From: Candidatus Obscuribacterales bacterium
Lineage (GTDB): Bacteria; Cyanobacteriota; Vampirovibrionia; Obscuribacterales; Obscuribacteraceae
NCBI GenBank assembly: GCA_020050685.1
Contig: JAGVKG010000010.1
Location: forward strand, 62,001-126,000
Reading direction: 5' to 3'
DNA length: 64,000 nucleotides
Shown: in pieces, positions 45,705 through 54,349 of the stretch
Numbering within the stretch: the first letter of the stretch is position 1
Layout: the number at the start of each line of letters is the position of its first letter
The notes under the pieces: model-generated
Told to the model about the DNA's origin: nothing
What the model saw: the letters and a program-made list of their open reading frames with translations, nothing else
Database searches by the model: none
Made by a program: the position numbers and the translations under genes

Positions 45705-46199
45705 ATGGAAAGAACACTTAACATAGTAAATTCCTTGGAATCCGCAGGAATTATAGGGCGCTATGCAATTGGCGGTGCCGTAGGTCTTTTGTTCTATACA
45801 GAACCAGCTGCCACTTACGATTTGGATATATTTTGTTACCTGCCTCAGTCTGGCGTTCTCATAGACTTGGAGCCGCTCTATAGCCACCTAGCAAAGCTGG
45901 GTTATGAAAGCACAGGCGAGCAAGTTGATATAGAAGGCATCCCTGTGCAGTTTCTTCCGCCGCCAACCGATCTAGTGAAAGAGGCTCTCGACAATTCCGT
46001 CGAAACGTCTTTTGAGGGCGTTCCAACTCGTGTCTTTCAGTACGAGCATCTTTTAGCAATTATGGCGGAGACGGGCAGGCCCAAGGATAGGGCCAGAATA
46101 GCGCTATCCCTAGAGTCCACGGAACCGGACGATGCCAAATTGAAAGATATTCTCCAACGACATCAACTACTTGATAGATGGTCTAAAATAGTTGTATGA
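45705..46199 (+). CDS. nucleotidyltransferase-fold protein (AbiEii/MNT-like)
   Basis: A 164-residue protein with a minimal nucleotidyltransferase signature: IGGAVGLLFY, followed by the acidic pair D39 and D41 in TYDLDIF. A third acidic residue may be in EQVDIEGIPVQFL. Such small NTase proteins often act as toxins or as half of toxin-antitoxin or abortive-infection pairs. The next small gene overlaps by 4 bp (ATGA), supporting a two-gene module. A housekeeping nucleotidyltransferase is less likely at this size. Confidence 0.65.
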   Translation: MERTLNIVNSLESAGIIGRYAIGGAVGLLFYTEPAATYDLDIFCYLPQSGVLIDLEPLYSHLAKLGYESTGEQVDIEGIPVQFLPPPTDLVKEALDNSVETSFEGVPTRVFQYEHLLAIMAETGRPKDRARIALSLESTEPDDAKLKDILQRHQLLDRWSKIVV

Positions 46200-46387
46200 G
46201 TACAAATCCTCGAGCTGTATCTAAAGAAGAACTATTTCGGGCGAAGGAATCCCGTCGTCGTGATTTAGCTGCTCTGCCCATAGAAGAAAAAATAAAGATA
46301 CTCATCAAAATACAACATCTGGCAAGCAGTGTGGCACGCCAAACCGGTCGCAAGTATCGAAAGCCCTGGGACGTAAAAGAGCGCTAG
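46196..46387 (+). CDS. small basic/acidic protein, partner of NTase-like protein
   Basis: A 63-residue protein rich in Lys, Arg and Glu (SKEELFRAKESRRRDLAALP) with a helical middle (EEKIKILIKIQHLAS) and a basic end. It has no recognised domain. Its start overlaps the stop of the NTase-like gene, so the two are translationally coupled, and size and context suit an antitoxin or small regulatory partner. This role is inference. Confidence 0.55.
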   Translation: MSTNPRAVSKEELFRAKESRRRDLAALPIEEKIKILIKIQHLASSVARQTGRKYRKPWDVKER

Positions 46388-46413
46388 CAATTTGACAAAG
46401 CCCGATGCAAAAT

Positions 46414-46462
46414 TTAGATCCTTGTATTCTCATAGTCATGGTATCAAAATACAAGGATCTAA
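46414..46462. repeat. 15-bp perfect inverted repeat
   Basis: TTAGATCCTTGTATT (46414-46428) and AATACAAGGATCTAA (46448-46462) are exact complements separated by 19 bases that include CATAGTCATG. It follows the NTase module by 26 bp. No T-run is present. It could be a binding site, a hairpin terminator, or the footprint of a mobile element. Confidence 0.6.
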
Positions 46463-46531
46463 TCATGACAGGGTTCATACCTAGTAGGCGGTGTGTAAAC
46501 TCGGGACACACTCTCGCCAGTATGTTAGATA

Positions 46532-46768
46532 ATGGCTGACATACCGGCTTGGACTATTTCTAGTTTATTATGCATAGCCATTTTTAGTTTATTGTGCTGG
46601 GACATCTCTTGTTTCTTGCGGCATTTTACCTTGGAACCAGTACGTACCGATCGTGATAGAAAACTAGAGCCAATAAGGGCGCCATATCGGGTATCACCAG
46701 AGAATCTTGTTCACATTCAAGAAGCCTTTTGCAGGAAACTATTGCCAACCCGGTATAACATGTTATAA
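46532..46768 (+). CDS. possible small membrane protein (doubtful)
   Basis: A 78-codon reading frame beginning MADIPAWTISSLLCIAIFSL, with one hydrophobic segment and a basic C-terminal half. It has no clear ribosome site and no recognised similarity, and its stop lies inside the vapBC promoter. It may be a chance frame; I list it because the gap would otherwise be unexplained and the hydrophobic segment is well formed. Confidence 0.25.
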   Translation: MADIPAWTISSLLCIAIFSLLCWDISCFLRHFTLEPVRTDRDRKLEPIRAPYRVSPENLVHIQEAFCRKLLPTRYNML

Positions 46769-46769
46769 T
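46742..46769 (+). promoter_or_regulatory. vapBC promoter with overlapping palindromic operator
   Basis: TTGCCA (46742-46747) and TATAAT (46764-46769) are 16 bp apart. The perfect palindrome TATAACATGTTATA (46754-46767) overlaps the -10. This is the arrangement expected where a ribbon-helix-helix antitoxin represses its own operon. Confidence 0.65.
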
Positions 46770-46795
46770 ATAACATATTGCACGAGGTGCTCCAA

Positions 46796-47044
46796 ATGGG
46801 TTTCCATATCTATCTCGAACCGGAGTTGCAGTCCGAAATTGAAAGTCTGTGCAGAGAAAGCGGGCGCAAGCGAAACAGCGTGGTTCGCGAGGCTCTAAGG
46901 GAATACGTGCAGAAGCGGGTGCAACAAAAATGGCCCGATGCCGTATTCGATTTCAAGCCGGACCCGAAGCTGGCTCGATTTGAATCATTACGAGGCGACC
47001 TGCTTTCCGATCGAGAAAACATCTTCGACAAGGAAGGGGCATGA
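46796..47044 (+). CDS. ribbon-helix-helix antitoxin (VapB-like)
   Basis: An 82-residue protein with a CopG/MetJ/Arc-type N-terminus: the beta-strand MGFHIYLEPEL, then helices around SEIESLCRESGRKRNSVVREALREYVQ. The C-terminal half (FKPDPKLARFESLRGDLL) is the usual toxin-binding extension. I start at the ATG at 46796, with GAGG 8 bases upstream; a TTG six codons earlier is possible. It overlaps the PIN-domain gene by 4 bp (ATGA), the standard antitoxin-toxin layout, and a palindrome in its promoter is its probable operator. Confidence 0.83.
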   Translation: MGFHIYLEPELQSEIESLCRESGRKRNSVVREALREYVQKRVQQKWPDAVFDFKPDPKLARFESLRGDLLSDRENIFDKEGA

Positions 47045-47448
47045 GCGTCTATTTGTTGGATACCTGCACAATAAGCGACTTTTTTTCGGGCATAAGCAGC
47101 ACAAAAAAAAGACTGCTCGACCTTTCACCATCGCAAATTGCCATCTCTGCTATCACCGTCATGGAAATTTCGTATGGTTTCCGATTGAAACCAGCAATTG
47201 CACGCAAATTTTCCACTTCATTCAATAGCTTATGCCGAGTAGCGCGAATTCTACCATTTGATCAGGCTGCTGCTCAGGTAGCTGCCGATATTAGATCCGA
47301 ACTAAAGAAAAAAGGCACACCAATTGGATCTTTCGATCTCCTTATCGCCGCCATCGCCATGTCGCAAGAATGCATCCTTGCGACTTCCAATGTTAGCGAA
47401 TTTGCAAGGATAAAAGACTTGCAGATCCAAAATTGGAGACTTAACTAG
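47041..47448 (+). CDS. vapC: PIN-domain toxin (VapC-like ribonuclease)
   Basis: A 135-residue PIN-domain protein with the conserved acidic residues D7 (YLLDTC), E42 (VMEISYG) and D99 (GSFDLLIAA), and N117 in ATSNVSEFARI. VapC toxins cut tRNA or rRNA with a Mg2+-dependent active site. The gene overlaps its RHH antitoxin by 4 bp. Every key residue is present, so it is probably active. Confidence 0.9.
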   Translation: MSVYLLDTCTISDFFSGISSTKKRLLDLSPSQIAISAITVMEISYGFRLKPAIARKFSTSFNSLCRVARILPFDQAAAQVAADIRSELKKKGTPIGSFDLLIAAIAMSQECILATSNVSEFARIKDLQIQNWRLN

Positions 47449-47457
47449 AGGCTCCTA

Positions 47458-47541
47458 TGGTCAAAGGACTTTTTGACTTGTTGTCGTCCAAGCCCTTTGT
47501 GCCAGAATGCCTTACAAAGTTAATCCAAAAGGATAATTGAC
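47458..47541 (+). CDS. possible 27-codon ORF (doubtful)
   Basis: A short frame beginning MVKGLFDLLSSKPF starts 9 bp after the vapC stop, with GAGG 5 bases before the ATG. It may be a tiny protein of the vapBC transcript or the remnant of a broken gene. No other support exists. Confidence 0.2.
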
Positions 47542-47738
47542 TAGAACCCTCATCAGTTGAGCTTTTACAGGTCAAGGGTGGTTGCCGCTTGAACGTTGGA
47601 AAACCCGGTTTCCAAAGCGTCCCCATACCAACATGAATGTACATATTATACTTATAGTACGTAGGGTGATACGTAGTTTCAGTGTCATTAACACTGTTGG
47701 CTTATATGTTCGAACAGCTGATACATCCGGAGTCTGGA

Positions 47739-50700
47739 ATGCAACACCCCACTAAATATTTAGTTACCTCCTTAATTCTGACGGTAATTTTTGCCACTTC
47801 AACTTTAACTGTTCCTGCTCAGTCCTGGGAAAGGGGTCAGACACAGGCTGCCAGTGTTCCGAACGACAGTAGCGCCTCCACTGCCAGCGTGAATCTGGAT
47901 CTTTCATCCACAGCACGGTCTGTATCGGCCAGTGCCCTTGGTTTGGCCGGCTCGGTTTCCATAAATGTTGGCGGCGTGGCTCGCATGATCAGCGGCACGG
48001 ATGTATTAACGCCGGCAGAATTCATGGCAGCATCGCAGGTAATGAATGGTGGACTCCAGACCCTAAAAGTGGGAGCAGATGGAAATGCGGTGCGCGGAAG
48101 ATTTACGCTTTCACAAGAATTGGCAGTGCAAATCACAAATATAGTGATTCCACAAAATGTAAAACTGTTTCAAGATTTTGGAACCCTGGCCTCCCTGTCA
48201 CTAGTAGGTGACATCAATAATTCTGGAAAGATATTTGCCTTATCAACGAATGCTGCTCAAACCATGGCAACGTTTTCTGCGCAAAATATTTACAATCAAT
48301 CTACCGGCGTAATTACGTCTGTTGCATCTAGCGAGAGCGGCTGGCGGAATCAAGTTTCGAATCTGGGAATGACATTGAACGCCGTTGATAATTTTATGAA
48401 CGCTGGACAACTTATCAGTGCCGGTGATTTGAGTTTGTCAGCTGGCGGCACACTGAGCAATCTTGGATCAGCTCAAGCTCTGATGCAAGCTGCAGGCAAT
48501 GTGAATCTTACATCTGAAAATATAGTGAACAGCGGCAAGATTGCTTCACTTGGTGGCAATGTCAATTTTGGCACTGTTACCACTACTGACTTGAACATCA
48601 ATAATCTTGGCGGACAGATCCTTGCACAATCCGGCGCTGTTAATTTACGATCAGTGGATTACTTTGGTACTGCCAATACATTCTTGATTGGTGGCGATGT
48701 TCTATCACAATCCTTGAATTTGAATACTGGCAATGGTGTGACAGAGGTTGATGTTGATCAGCTAACCGCCATTGTTAATTCGGCAGGTTATGGTGCGCAC
48801 ATTGTGGCATCTACTAGCAACTTGCAATTGGGCAATATTGAGTTGGTTGATCCAACCTTTTACAATAGTGCCGGCAACATAATAATTACAGGCTTTGTCA
48901 GCGCTAGTGAGGCAATTTCAATCATTGCTTCTGGAGATATTACTGCAAATCCGAATGGCAAAATTACTGCCAGCGGTGGAGCGGGCGTGAAAAATATTAC
49001 AGTCATAGCTGGAGCACTGATCACTCCGTGTGGCTCATGTACTGACTCGACCGATTTGCCTGCTGGTGGGCATGCTGTGCCATCCCTTGATACGGTGACC
49101 GTAAATGTTTTAGCTGGTGCGGGAGGAGACATCGATTTTACTGATTCTACGCAATCAACCATTATTCAAACAACTAGTGGCAATGTGACTTTGGCAGCAG
49201 TGGGAGGCAGCATTTACTTGCCTGCTAGTGGTCTAGTTAGTGCCTCTTCCGGTAATGTGCTTCTTGTATCTGGTGCTAATACTGGTACGGGAATTGAAGC
49301 TGGACCGATTTCAGCTAGCGGGTCGATCACATTGATTACCTCACCCGCAACAACTGACAATGGACTGCCATTGCAATTCCAGAGCAACGGATCCACGGTT
49401 GGCAATCATTTTATTACGAGTACAATTCCGCTTATCGGAAGCGATACGGATGTGCATTTAGCGGGGACCCTTTCTTCACCGACTGCAATTAATATCGTGG
49501 CATCTGGAAACATCACTCAGTCCGGTGGACGTTTAAATAGTCCAAACCTTACTTTAAAATCGACTGCTGGAAATATTGGCACAAGTGATTTAGCACCACT
49601 ATACTTTGCAAGCAGTGCGGCCACTTCCGATCGAGTCAATTTGATTGCACAAGCAAGTGGTTCTGTATGGTTGAATGATCCCTTGATCGAAGATGATGTC
49701 CAATTTAGCAATGCGGTATCAGCAAATATCTCGAGCGCAGGTACAAGCTTCTCGTTAACTGCGATGGATGAGATCGTATCAGCGGTGTCAACCCTTGCTG
49801 TGGCCAGTCCAATAATGAATTTGACCAGTGTGAACGATAATGTTGGTACCAATGGAGGCAATGGTTTGGAGATTGCCAGCAATCCAACTTCGCCTGGGGT
49901 TCTACATCTGACAGCTCATGCCGGGGCGACGGTTGGATTGGTTGATAGACTTATCGGAGATACGATAATACTTGAAGAGTCATCCGCAGGGCTTAACTTC
50001 AACTTGGCTGGCAGAGCCAGCATAACTGCGCACGATATATCGGCTTATGAGGATTTGCAATTATTCACTTACGATGGAACCATAGAAATAGTTCCTGAAG
50101 CAAAATTGATATCTGGTGGCTTTGTAATTATTCAAGTTCTGAATACCAATACTGGTGCCATTGCCATTGGCGAGAACGCCAACATAATTACAGGTACTGG
50201 AGAGCTTGGCAATACTTCGCTTTACATTGGTATTGGTCAAAGAATTCCACCCTTTGATCAGGGAGTTGAGCCAGCCAACGTTGACAGTTTGACCTCGAGA
50301 GGAGGCCAAATCCTTTGGGGACAAAATGGGCTGGTCGCATCAGCGCCTAGCAACTTGGTAGTTGCAGATGCGGGAGATGTCATCTTTGATGATAAGAGTT
50401 CTGCCGGTAATAAAATTACGCTCGGCGGCGGTACCATCATTGCGATTTCGCAAGTCCACAGATTAGATAGTTTAGATTTGACGGATCCAACCGTAGTTGG
50501 TGATGTCTTGATTGGTCAAACCATTCATTTATTTGGTGGCGCACTAACTGTGTCAGAAGGCGTTGCCACTGGTGGCACGCTGATTTTGACGCCGGAAAAT
50601 ATTGGTTCTCTTCTTTCCGCATTCAATATACCTCAGTCTGTCGCGGTTACTTTCAATGATTTTCAATCTGCAACTCCCCTAGTCGTTGAGCTCTCTATAG

Positions 50701-52943
50701 TGAGTTCAACGACTAGTGTGGTAATCAATGGCGAACAAGAATTTGTCGGTACGACTGGCTTGTCGCATGCTGTACTCAATATTGCTAGTACTCTTGACGG
50801 AACAGCATTAAATGTGGGAACCACTGGAGTTTTGTCTAGCGATGGCATCTTGGTACTAAATATAAATGGTGGCACCACTTCTCTTAATGGACTTATTTCT
50901 GGTGGTAGTACTTTGACTATTGAGAGCGATGATGCTGTAACTATCAACGGATTGCTTACCAGCTCAACAAGTGCGTCAGTTCAGGCAATTGGTAATATCG
51001 GTGGCAGTGGCAAGATCAGTAGTCCCGATATTTCTCTTTTCTCGACGGGTGGTAATGTAGGCACAAGTGAAATTGTTCCCTTAACGGTAACGAGTAGCCC
51101 AAGTATTGCAGGAACCCTGAGCCTTTTAGTTCAGGCAGCCAGCTCAGTGTGGTTGGTCGATAATTTGATTGGAGACAACGTGTCACTCTACTCAGAGGGA
51201 ATTTTCTCTACAGCTGGTACCTCATTTTCATTAAGCGCAGCAGGAAATATAACCTCATCTTCAGATACTACGCCACCGCCCGGTATACCGTATCAACCAA
51301 CCATTGCCAGCCCGGATTTTTTCTTAAAGACAACAAATGGGAATATTGGCGAGAACAGTTCACCTTTGTGGATTGTTTACGGACCGATTCAAACCGGTAC
51401 AATTAGTCTTGTAGCACAAGCCAGTGACTCCGTTTGGATAATAGGAAGTAGCAACAATATTCAGTTCAGAAATATTGATGTTGCACATATGTCGAGTGCA
51501 GGATCTTCTTTTTCATTAACGGCACCTGGTGCAATAACCTCGGTGACTACTGGAGATGCTGTTAATAGTCCAGTTATTATCATAGATGGCATAACGCTTA
51601 GTGGAGAGCTTGTGCTACCGATTTTATCAATTCAACCGCTGGTTTCGCTTGACCTGACAATCCCGAGTGTGGTTCAAACAATTCTGGGACAGCAAAACCT
51701 TAATTTGCTTGGTGGCGATCTGATTGTAAATAATGGCGTGGCTACTGGTGGCAATGTTTTAATTCAACCGGCAAACCTTAAGGATCGAATAAATGGTCCC
51801 GACTTTCTCCATGGTTTCAGTATTCCGAATGGAGTGACCGTACAATTCGATGGGTTTAATTTTGGTGATAGTATTGTGGTTCAGCCCCCCTCTTCCTTCG
51901 GCCCATCAGTGGTCATAAATGGCACGGTGGAATTTAATAATTCGCCGAATGCTTCGATTGGTATTGGTGGTGGACTTGGTTTTGATCCTAGACATTCAAG
52001 AACGCCATCATTGATAATTGGACCAAGTGGTACTGTTACGGCTGATGGTAATCTGCATCTTGGCTCACCGCGAGATATTGTCATTTATGGAAATATTGTG
52101 TGCTCTAACTCCAGTTCGGTTGTGACGCTTAGTTGCGACAATGAAATATCCCTTCGTGGCAATATTGGTTCTAGTGCCACCAATTTTAGTCTTTGGAGCG
52201 ACAAGATAACTCAGAGAGCTGGTACCTTAACAGCGGCTTCTTTGGAATTCTTTGTGAGGCAAGATATAGGAGCGGCAACCAAGGTGATAAAGACAACTGC
52301 ATCCTCAATGACCATTAATGGCATCGGTCCTTCTGGTGTTGTATACATTTCCAATACAGGCGCACTTGATCTAACTGGTTCTTTAGCGTTCAAAACGATT
52401 CGTGTATTGAATATTGGCGACCTAACGGTTAATAACCTCTCGGCAGGCGATATTACGTTGAGCACCACTGGTGGTGCACTTCATGTGGCCGATGGTGCAA
52501 GCGTAATCGCTCAGCGTGGAAGTCTGATTTTGCAGAATGCTGATAAGCGGAATGGCACCATAACAATCGGTCAAGATGCAACATTATCATCATCCACTAC
52601 AAGGGGACGAGCCACTGTTACTGTCGCAATCGGCGCACTTCCTCTGGTTGCCGTAAAAGGTATAACTCCCCTGAACGTACAGACAACTGGAAAGTCCTTC
52701 TATTACGGCAAGAATAGCATCACTGCACTTGCCCCAAACAACCTGCTTACAAGTAATGAACAAAGTATTGTATTCAACACCGGGAGGCTGCCAGCAACAG
52801 CAATAACCCTTAACGGCGGCGTGCAAATCTCTGCAACCAAAGTTTCGCTGACCAACGAAGCACAATCCAACGAATCAATCGTGGACACCAGTGAATACTT
52901 CGATGAGACTGGAGAAGTTGAGTACACTCTGGGCGTAAAATGA
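47739..52943 (+). CDS. giant secreted beta-repeat protein (adhesin-like)
   Basis: A 1734-residue protein with a Sec signal peptide (basic start, then YLVTSLILTVIFATSTLTVPAQS). The rest is Gly/Ser/Thr/Asn/Val-rich with short beta-strand periodicity, as in filamentous-haemagglutinin or beta-helix adhesins. Two kinds of internal repeat are visible. Four copies of a block with NIG(T/E), LVAQAS-SVW and SAG(T/S)SFSL lie near 49549, 49807, 51028 and 51316. Two copies of a longer block with SLDLT-PSVV and LFGGALTV/LLGGDLIV lie near 50451 and 51622. No TPS-type secretion domain, anchor or TpsB partner is seen. I start at the ATG at 47739 because GGAG lies 6 bases upstream. Confidence 0.7.
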   Translation: MQHPTKYLVTSLILTVIFATSTLTVPAQSWERGQTQAASVPNDSSASTASVNLDLSSTARSVSASALGLAGSVSINVGGVARMISGTDVLTPAEFMAASQVMNGGLQTLKVGADGNAVRGRFTLSQELAVQITNIVIPQNVKLFQDFGTLASLSLVGDINNSGKIFALSTNAAQTMATFSAQNIYNQSTGVITSVASSESGWRNQVSNLGMTLNAVDNFMNAGQLISAGDLSLSAGGTLSNLGSAQALMQAAGNVNLTSENIVNSGKIASLGGNVNFGTVTTTDLNINNLGGQILAQSGAVNLRSVDYFGTANTFLIGGDVLSQSLNLNTGNGVTEVDVDQLTAIVNSAGYGAHIVASTSNLQLGNIELVDPTFYNSAGNIIITGFVSASEAISIIASGDITANPNGKITASGGAGVKNITVIAGALITPCGSCTDSTDLPAGGHAVPSLDTVTVNVLAGAGGDIDFTDSTQSTIIQTTSGNVTLAAVGGSIYLPASGLVSASSGNVLLVSGANTGTGIEAGPISASGSITLITSPATTDNGLPLQFQSNGSTVGNHFITSTIPLIGSDTDVHLAGTLSSPTAINIVASGNITQSGGRLNSPNLTLKSTAGNIGTSDLAPLYFASSAATSDRVNLIAQASGSVWLNDPLIEDDVQFSNAVSANISSAGTSFSLTAMDEIVSAVSTLAVASPIMNLTSVNDNVGTNGGNGLEIASNPTSPGVLHLTAHAGATVGLVDRLIGDTIILEESSAGLNFNLAGRASITAHDISAYEDLQLFTYDGTIEIVPEAKLISGGFVIIQVLNTNTGAIAIGENANIITGTGELGNTSLYIGIGQRIPPFDQGVEPANVDSLTSRGGQILWGQNGLVASAPSNLVVADAGDVIFDDKSSAGNKITLGGGTIIAISQVHRLDSLDLTDPTVVGDVLIGQTIHLFGGALTVSEGVATGGTLILTPENIGSLLSAFNIPQSVAVTFNDFQSATPLVVELSIVSSTTSVVINGEQEFVGTTGLSHAVLNIASTLDGTALNVGTTGVLSSDGILVLNINGGTTSLNGLISGGSTLTIESDDAVTINGLLTSSTSASVQAIGNIGGSGKISSPDISLFSTGGNVGTSEIVPLTVTSSPSIAGTLSLLVQAASSVWLVDNLIGDNVSLYSEGIFSTAGTSFSLSAAGNITSSSDTTPPPGIPYQPTIASPDFFLKTTNGNIGENSSPLWIVYGPIQTGTISLVAQASDSVWIIGSSNNIQFRNIDVAHMSSAGSSFSLTAPGAITSVTTGDAVNSPVIIIDGITLSGELVLPILSIQPLVSLDLTIPSVVQTILGQQNLNLLGGDLIVNNGVATGGNVLIQPANLKDRINGPDFLHGFSIPNGVTVQFDGFNFGDSIVVQPPSSFGPSVVINGTVEFNNSPNASIGIGGGLGFDPRHSRTPSLIIGPSGTVTADGNLHLGSPRDIVIYGNIVCSNSSSVVTLSCDNEISLRGNIGSSATNFSLWSDKITQRAGTLTAASLEFFVRQDIGAATKVIKTTASSMTINGIGPSGVVYISNTGALDLTGSLAFKTIRVLNIGDLTVNNLSAGDITLSTTGGALHVADGASVIAQRGSLILQNADKRNGTITIGQDATLSSSTTRGRATVTVAIGALPLVAVKGITPLNVQTTGKSFYYGKNSITALAPNNLLTSNEQSIVFNTGRLPATAITLNGGVQISATKVSLTNEAQSNESIVDTSEYFDETGEVEYTLGVK

Positions 52944-52992
52944 AGTCATTACAGAGGGCATATTCCAATCAGCAAGCACCCTATTCGTATGA

Positions 52993-53364
52993 CTATGGAT
53001 GTGTTTCGATTTTATCGCCAAGCTTGGTATTTGTGCTGGCGATAGTGCCGGGTGGAAGTTCTAAGCAGCCGCGTGCTTTTTTGTAGGAAGCGGATAGTTT
53101 CCAGGGCTGGAGATTTTCCTCGAGACCAACGACAGTGTTTTCTTTGTCGAGGAAAATCGCATCGATGGCAAAGGTCATGAAGAACATGTGGATGGCGTTG
53201 CAGGGAATGAGATAGAGACCGGCACCAGGTTGGAGGGGACTGGAACCGAGAAGTCCTTGCAAGCGGGAGAAGAATGAATCTGCAACGCGAGTGTTGGCTG
53301 CCACCATTGTGTTTTTGGTGCGATTGAAGAAGCTGATGCTCGTGGATTTGTGCGGGTCAGGCAT
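52993..53364 (-). CDS. DUF192-family protein
   Basis: A 123-residue protein matching DUF192 (PF02643): TRVADSFFSRLQGLLGS, then the conserved IPCNAIHMFFMTFAIDAIFLD, and LELPPGTIAST near the end. Members are often next to Tad pilus genes, as here, but their biochemical role is not established. The only in-frame ATG upstream of the conserved part lies inside a 20-bp palindromic repeat, so the first residues (MPDPHK) come from that repeat; the alternative start at 53307 would drop the first beta-strand. It is the last gene before the adhesin, in the Tad direction. Confidence 0.78.
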   Translation of the reverse strand: MPDPHKSTSISFFNRTKNTMVAANTRVADSFFSRLQGLLGSSPLQPGAGLYLIPCNAIHMFFMTFAIDAIFLDKENTVVGLEENLQPWKLSASYKKARGCLELPPGTIASTNTKLGDKIETHP

Positions 53365-53379
53365 GCCTGACCCCTACGG
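53354..53379 (+). repeat. GGGTCAGGCATGCCTGACCC hairpin repeat at a gene start
   Basis: A perfect 20-bp palindrome (53354-53373) followed by CTACGG, the tail shared with the copies at 36263 and 39266. It overlaps the first codons of the DUF192 gene on the other strand. Confidence 0.75.
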
Positions 53380-53409
53380 TGGACAACGTATTCAGCCGGC
53401 AATGCATAT

Positions 53410-54339
53410 TTATTGTTTGACAGACGAGAAGGCGTTCATCATGGTAACGATGGCGGGGCCGAGCAGTGGGCACATGATTAACGGCAGAATGAAGAACACG
53501 ATAACAGGCACCATCTTAACCGGCACTTGCCCCGCTTCTTCTTCTTTCCGGCGCTTTAGCTTGTCGCGCAAGGCGTCGGCTTGTTGCCTGAGAGGATAAC
53601 TAATGTCGGAACCCTTTGATTCGGCAGCGATGAGCGCGCTGCAAATAGCAGTTAGTTCGTCGCAACCGCAACGGTCTGACATGTCCATCAAAGCCTGCTG
53701 ACTGGCTTTGGCAAATATTTTTACGTCATTGAGGAATTGTCTCAGTTCGCCTGCTAGAACCGGGCAAGTGTCTTGCGTTTCTTTGGCAACTTTGTCGATA
53801 CACATGAGCAATCCAAGACCGGCTTGGGCACAGACAATCAGAAGGTCAATGATTGTCGGCAATTCACGCAACAGTTGTTTTAGTCTGTCCTTGACGCGAC
53901 TAATCAAAAACATATTTGGCAAAATCCAACCGAACCAGGCTGCTGCCAAAGAGAGAAATATGGCAAAGACATTGCCGGAAGTAATTCCCATGAAGAGGAA
54001 CAAACTAAGCAAACCGCATACACAAATCACTTTGATACCAATGAAGATTGACAGGTGATCTGCTGTTCTATAATTTGCTTGCTTTAGCCAGGTTTGCGTT
54101 GCCTTATCCGCAAGATTAGGCAAGAGCGACAAGGCAAACTCTCCAACCATTTTGCAGAGCTTGAGAATGCTGGATTCTTTTGGTGCTTCCGACCCGGATA
54201 CGGCGGCTTCAACTTTGCGTGTACGGCGGCGTACTTCGTAAGTATCGACATATTGCTTGGCATACATTTGCAAACCGATTGCCAAAAGTGCAATAACGGC
54301 TGCCGCCCCAAATATTTCAATTAATAAAATCTGAGACAT
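53410..54339 (-). CDS. tadC: Tad pilus inner-membrane protein TadC (T2SF domain)
   Basis: A 309-residue GspF/T2SF-domain protein with an N-terminal membrane segment, two central ones, and a C-terminal one (VKMVPVIVFFILPLIMCPLLG). The soluble loop has LPTIIDLLIVCAQAGLGLLMCIDKV and LRDKLKRRKEEEAGQVPVKM, diagnostic of TadC. With TadB it forms the platform that the TadA ATPase drives. It follows tadB by 10 bp. Confidence 0.88.
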   Translation of the reverse strand: MSQILLIEIFGAAAVIALLAIGLQMYAKQYVDTYEVRRRTRKVEAAVSGSEAPKESSILKLCKMVGEFALSLLPNLADKATQTWLKQANYRTADHLSIFIGIKVICVCGLLSLFLFMGITSGNVFAIFLSLAAAWFGWILPNMFLISRVKDRLKQLLRELPTIIDLLIVCAQAGLGLLMCIDKVAKETQDTCPVLAGELRQFLNDVKIFAKASQQALMDMSDRCGCDELTAICSALIAAESKGSDISYPLRQQADALRDKLKRRKEEEAGQVPVKMVPVIVFFILPLIMCPLLGPAIVTMMNAFSSVKQ

Positions 54340-54349
54340 GGTCGCCTTT

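Noticed and set aside
47596-47615. TTGGAAA/TTTCCAA hairpin after vapC
   Set aside because: Short, with a bulge, and no T-run; not strong enough to list as a terminator.
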